A DNA stretch of 8,390 bases. Source: Prolixibacteraceae bacterium. GTDB lineage: Bacteria; Bacteroidota; Bacteroidia; Bacteroidales; Prolixibacteraceae. Of this stretch, positions 5,852-8,390 are shown in pieces; positions within the stretch are counted from its first letter, which is position 1, and every line of letters starts with the position of its first letter. Location: positions 1 through 8,390 of the forward strand of contig JAGODU010000169.1 of the NCBI GenBank assembly GCA_017998095.1, in the 5' to 3' direction. Under the pieces are notes generated by a model. It saw only the letters and a program-made list of their open reading frames with translations, made no database searches and was not told the origin of the DNA. The position numbers and the translations under genes are program-made.

Positions 5852-7534
5852 ATAATCCTCCTTATAATAATTTAGTTTATAAAGTAGTATCGATAAAAGG
5901 GAAATCGCAAGACAATGGTCATATATGGCATTTTTGTTAGTTTCGAAAAGCCTCTTTCGATTATAAAGATGCCCAATGCTTATCAATAAATCTTGGGCTT
6001 GATGGTTAACCTTTTGTAATAGTCTTTCGCATAATTCTTGCTCATTTCTTAAAGGAATAAAAACATCATAAATTTCTTTTAAGGAAATTCCCGGAATTGT
6101 TTCAAATATTAAGTTTCGTTCACCGTTTTTTACCTCCCATTTCCATTGTTTTTTCACAAAATTAAGGATTTGCCCAGGATATGGGCAATAAGGCTTGACC
6201 AACTTTTTCTCTTGCTTATCTCTAATGTAATACTCAATACTTGGATAGTTTTCAGAAGCCTTACGCCATTTGGTGATCCCTAAAACTATGTCATTTATAT
6301 TATAGGTTTCCGATAACAATACTTGCTTCCGTCCGTCATCTACTCTATTAAGTACTACCACTTTAATCCTAGCGTTTGAGTTTCTCTCCATTTTTTCATT
6401 AAAGCTTCTACATACCTGCTCAGTTAAATTTTCAAATCTAATAACCTCTTGCTCATAATTAGGCGCATCACCTAACAGTCTTGCTATATCGTCATCAATT
6501 CCTGGCTCATCTTCAACATAGGCAATAAGTAAATTCAACTCTTTGTCCTTACTCCCCGGGATTCTAACCCAAGTTTTATTCTCTCTATTTTCTTGTGTCA
6601 AAAAACCAATTGCATTATTAATATCAATAATTATTCTCTTACTAACCTTAAAAGCCTGTAAACTTTTCATACTGTAACGGGTTAAGCATGGAATATTCTC
6701 ATTGTTAGAGTATAAATAAGTTTTGCCTAAGTTTGGTAGTTTGGGGTCAGGATATTTATCTTTCTCAATTACCTGATACTCACCCGTTAACTGACAGCAA
6801 TCGGTTTCCAGATCATTATTTTCAATATTATCTCGTTTATTTAACTCGCTAATTAATGTATTTTTTAGTCTTATATCTTTAATTTTATATTCAAATTTAT
6901 GTGCATCGTATACATCAAAAGCAATTTGAGTGCTGGAATAAAACTCACCTTTCTTTTCATCCCATTTACCTATTAGAATATCTTTCATTAGTTCTATCAT
7001 CGGTTCGTCAAATGTTGCTAATTGAGTTTTAATCAGAATTAGGAGTGCTATGTAAAATTCTCTCTGTTCCTCTTGATTATTCGGAAATCTACTGATTAGC
7101 GCGTATAATGATCCTAATTTGAGAACCTTCTCACAAACAGGTATAAGTTGTTGTTTAGTCCACTGAGAAATAGCAATATCATCACTCTTAGGGTTACAAC
7201 AATTAAAATCTAGTTGGGATAAAATTTTAACTTTATCTCCTTTTTGCTTCATTCTCTTCCAAACCGCATCAAAATCTTTTGTCAATTTATGCTTTATCAA
7301 AGGTTTTTGAATGCGAACAATCGGGAAACTATTATGATTGCCCTTGCTGTGTTTCCACAATTTCGAAAATTCCTCTTTCGAAATATACTCGATAGTTTTC
7401 GGCATCCCGTCTTGATCAACTTCAATATAAATACCTGCACTATTAGCTGGATTATTAATATCTCTATGGATAGTAACATGGAGGAGATTTTTTTCTTTCA
7501 AAGTTCGCGTCATAGTATATAATTCATTAATCAT
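5498..7534 (-). CDS. cas8c: Cas8c (Csd1-type) large subunit, divergent
   Basis: This 678-residue protein is the large Cascade subunit expected to recognise the PAM and hold target DNA. It is longer than typical Csd1 (about 600). The N-terminus does not resemble the usual Csd1 opening, but later parts align by pattern. CQLTGEYQVIEKDK (247-260) resembles the Csd1 VTGE segment, LTRYSMKSLQAFKVSKR (284-300) the following SYG-type stretch, and NARIKVVVLNRVDDG (387-401) the part with N..RISV-like spacing. The C-terminus (562-678) matches the small-subunit region, ending in an EAERAQVLLGYLAK motif close to the usual EEQ..FALGYYHQ. The ATG overlaps the cas5c stop by eight bases and follows GAAGGGGTG. 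The gene contains the most AT-rich stretch of the window (near 6841-6900). Position between cas5 and cas7 strongly supports the call. Confidence 0.88.
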   Translation of the reverse strand: MINELYTMTRTLKEKNLLHVTIHRDINNPANSAGIYIEVDQDGMPKTIEYISKEEFSKLWKHSKGNHNSFPIVRIQKPLIKHKLTKDFDAVWKRMKQKGDKVKILSQLDFNCCNPKSDDIAISQWTKQQLIPVCEKVLKLGSLYALISRFPNNQEEQREFYIALLILIKTQLATFDEPMIELMKDILIGKWDEKKGEFYSSTQIAFDVYDAHKFEYKIKDIRLKNTLISELNKRDNIENNDLETDCCQLTGEYQVIEKDKYPDPKLPNLGKTYLYSNNENIPCLTRYSMKSLQAFKVSKRIIIDINNAIGFLTQENRENKTWVRIPGSKDKELNLLIAYVEDEPGIDDDIARLLGDAPNYEQEVIRFENLTEQVCRSFNEKMERNSNARIKVVVLNRVDDGRKQVLLSETYNINDIVLGITKWRKASENYPSIEYYIRDKQEKKLVKPYCPYPGQILNFVKKQWKWEVKNGERNLIFETIPGISLKEIYDVFIPLRNEQELCERLLQKVNHQAQDLLISIGHLYNRKRLFETNKNAIYDHCLAISLLSILLYKLNYYKEDYMNNVAFNIGRLMKLADILHREYCYIIRKGDIPPQLLGNSLLLTAAEFPNRALDLLRERIRIYMAWADTEKDARLAKWAVNNMSEVAQEINGKDIPESFNEAERAQVLLGYLAKIEKE
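5857..5863 (-). promoter_or_regulatory. Internal Shine-Dalgarno for cas11c
   Basis: AAGGAGG, encoding Lys-Glu within cas8c codons, sits five bases upstream of ATG 5851. It is the strongest ribosome-binding site in the operon, stronger than that of cas8c itself. This fits the need for several Cas11c copies per single Cas8c. Confidence 0.85.
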
Positions 7535-8126
7535 AATTCAGCACCCCTTCAACAATTTCGACATTTTGTTTGAATAAGGGTTGTATATTCCCATTTCCCG
7601 GTTTGTCAAACATACTATAAAGCATAGATGGTATTACCATGTTTATTGATTTATCCACAGTAGTCGAGTCGCGAAGCAAACTAAAGTAGGTAGGCACAAA
7701 TTCTTTCCATCCTAGACATGGAGTATAATAAAAGCTTCCTTGCTTTAATCGTCTAATAAATATTTCTTGAAGAGCATGACAGTGATTATTTCCATAAGGT
7801 GCTTTACCAATCTCTTCAACAATACCATATACTTTATAACAAACATCTACTAAAATTGTAGCCGCTAATTGAAAATTCCTTGTATTAGCTTTTCTTAGGG
7901 GACCACCATAATTATTAAAATAACGATGATATACAATTGGCCTACATATTTCTACCCTTACAGGTTTTATATACGCAGACTGCATCCTTACAACAGATTC
8001 AAACATGCCTTTTACAGCCGAAAAAGTAGGCGCCGGATATGATACTGGAGCAGATCCAGCATCTGGACGTGTAAACATAGCAGCATGTCCTTGTACTTCA
8101 AAGCTAATGGGATACTCTTTACCCAT
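7527..8126 (-). CDS. cas5c: Cas5c (Cas5d-type), short and divergent
   Basis: In I-C systems Cas5c is both the pre-crRNA endonuclease, replacing Cas6, and the subunit that caps the crRNA 5' handle. The 199-residue protein shows the family N-terminus: ISFEVQGHAAMFTRP (7-21), VSYPAPTFSAVKGMFESV (28-45), and later FIRRLKQGSFYYTPCLGWKEF (123-143), matching the Cas5d RRLK-G...LG..EF stretch. It is shorter than usual (about 220-250), losing part of the C-terminus. By hand alignment to Bacillus halodurans Cas5d, catalytic Tyr46 aligns with Val46, and Lys116-His117 fall near Ala118-Leu119. His115 and His117 lie close by in NNHCHAL. GGGAGGGAAGGA precedes ATG at 8126. First gene of the operon, overlapping cas8c by eight bases. 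Family assignment is firm; processing activity is uncertain. Confidence 0.92.
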   Translation of the reverse strand: MGKEYPISFEVQGHAAMFTRPDAGSAPVSYPAPTFSAVKGMFESVVRMQSAYIKPVRVEICRPIVYHRYFNNYGGPLRKANTRNFQLAATILVDVCYKVYGIVEEIGKAPYGNNHCHALQEIFIRRLKQGSFYYTPCLGWKEFVPTYFSLLRDSTTVDKSINMVIPSMLYSMFDKPGNGNIQPLFKQNVEIVEGVLNYD

Positions 8127-8199
8127 AATAATCCTTCCCTCCCTCTGAAAACTTCTATCTCAAAATTAATACTTATTTATATCCTTATATTTACTTATA

Positions 8200-8228
8200 A
8201 TTATAACCTTACCATTATTGTATATCAA
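8200..8228 (-). promoter_or_regulatory. Operon promoter, sigma-70/A type
   Basis: On the minus strand, TTGATA (8223-8228) and a consensus TATAAT (8200-8205) are separated by exactly 17 bases. Transcription should begin near 8193, leaving a leader of about 65 bases before cas5c. The -10 box lies inside a 12-base palindrome, TTATAATTATAA (8195-8206), which may be only a by-product of AT richness. No obvious longer operator is seen. Confidence 0.8.
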
Positions 8229-8265
8229 TGTAATTTAAAAAATTGCATAATATCGAATAATACAG

Positions 8266-8311
8266 AATAAAAAGTCTAAAAATGGCGCTTTCGCTGTGTA
8301 TTTTCAGACTT
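8266..8311 (-). terminator. Rho-independent terminator of the upstream unit
   Basis: 8272-8311 can fold into an imperfect hairpin. The outer stem is AAGTCT/AGACTT, then one mismatch, five A-T pairs, an asymmetric bulge, and an inner GCG/CGC stem on a 4-base loop. On the minus strand it is followed by TTTTTATTC (two of those T's belong to the stem), while the plus-strand exit has no T-run. It therefore probably ends a minus-strand transcript arriving from beyond the window and insulates the cas promoter. An attenuator role is less likely because it precedes the promoter. Confidence 0.6.
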
Positions 8312-8360
8312 CCAAACATATTGATTGTATTAATTAATTATCCTACACCTTACCATCCCG

Positions 8361-8390
8361 CTACAACAGCTCCATCAATATATTAATCGC
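8361..8390 (-). CDS. Possible C-terminal tail of an upstream gene (partial)
   Basis: The minus strand from the right edge reads nine codons, AINILMELL, to a TAG at 8361-8363. The other two minus-strand frames close within five codons. Its orientation and position about 50 bases before the terminator-like hairpin fit the end of a gene lying outside the window. Nine codons cannot identify a product and could be open by chance. Confidence 0.25.
   Translation of the reverse strand, partial: AINILMELL

Noticed and set aside
7244..7522. Overlapping plus- and minus-strand open frames within cas8c
   Set aside because: Alternative-frame shadows at the AT-rich 5' end of cas8c.
8085..8270. 61-residue plus-strand open frame across the cas5c start and the promoter
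   Set aside because: It lies over the cas5c start, its ribosome-binding site and the promoter, and its composition looks like translated AT-rich non-coding DNA.

Overview
The window holds a complete minus-strand type I CRISPR-Cas locus of the I-C class. Its AT-rich sequence (roughly one third GC over most of its length), strong AGGAGG-type ribosome-binding sites and consensus sigma-70/A promoter suggest a low-GC Firmicute, probably a clostridial-type bacterium. The sequence alone does not identify a species.

Reading the minus strand from high to low coordinates: 8390-8361 may be the last codons of an unrelated upstream gene. A terminator-like hairpin follows (8266-8311), then a good promoter (8200-8228). 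An apparent single operon comes next: cas5c (8126-7527), cas8c (7534-5498), cas7c (5483-4608), cas3 (4606-2375), a 55-base gap, cas4 (2319-1648), cas1 (1651-620) and cas2 (611-321). A 166-base AT-rich leader (155-320) separates cas2 from the CRISPR array, whose first two full repeats and part of a third lie at 1-154. The array runs off the left edge in the same transcriptional direction. Inside cas8c a perfect Shine-Dalgarno and in-frame ATG define a nested gene for the small subunit Cas11c (5851-5498).

Known roles of the families: Cas4-Cas1-Cas2 select, trim and integrate new spacers at the leader end of the array. Cas5c processes the repeat RNA and caps the crRNA 5' handle. Cas7c forms the backbone, Cas8c with Cas11c recognises the PAM and target DNA, and Cas3 nicks and unwinds the target. 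No Cas6 is visible, as expected for I-C.

Three things stand out. cas3 sits between the effector genes and cas4 instead of leading the operon as in standard I-C loci. The adaptation genes (cas4-cas1-cas2) look like ordinary I-C proteins and are richer in GC, whereas the effector proteins are divergent and AT-rich, which suggests a modular, recombined locus. Finally, the Cas5c lacks the residues that catalyse pre-crRNA cleavage in the Bacillus halodurans enzyme, judged by my hand alignment. This is a recognisable system with an unusual variant effector module, not a wholly new one.
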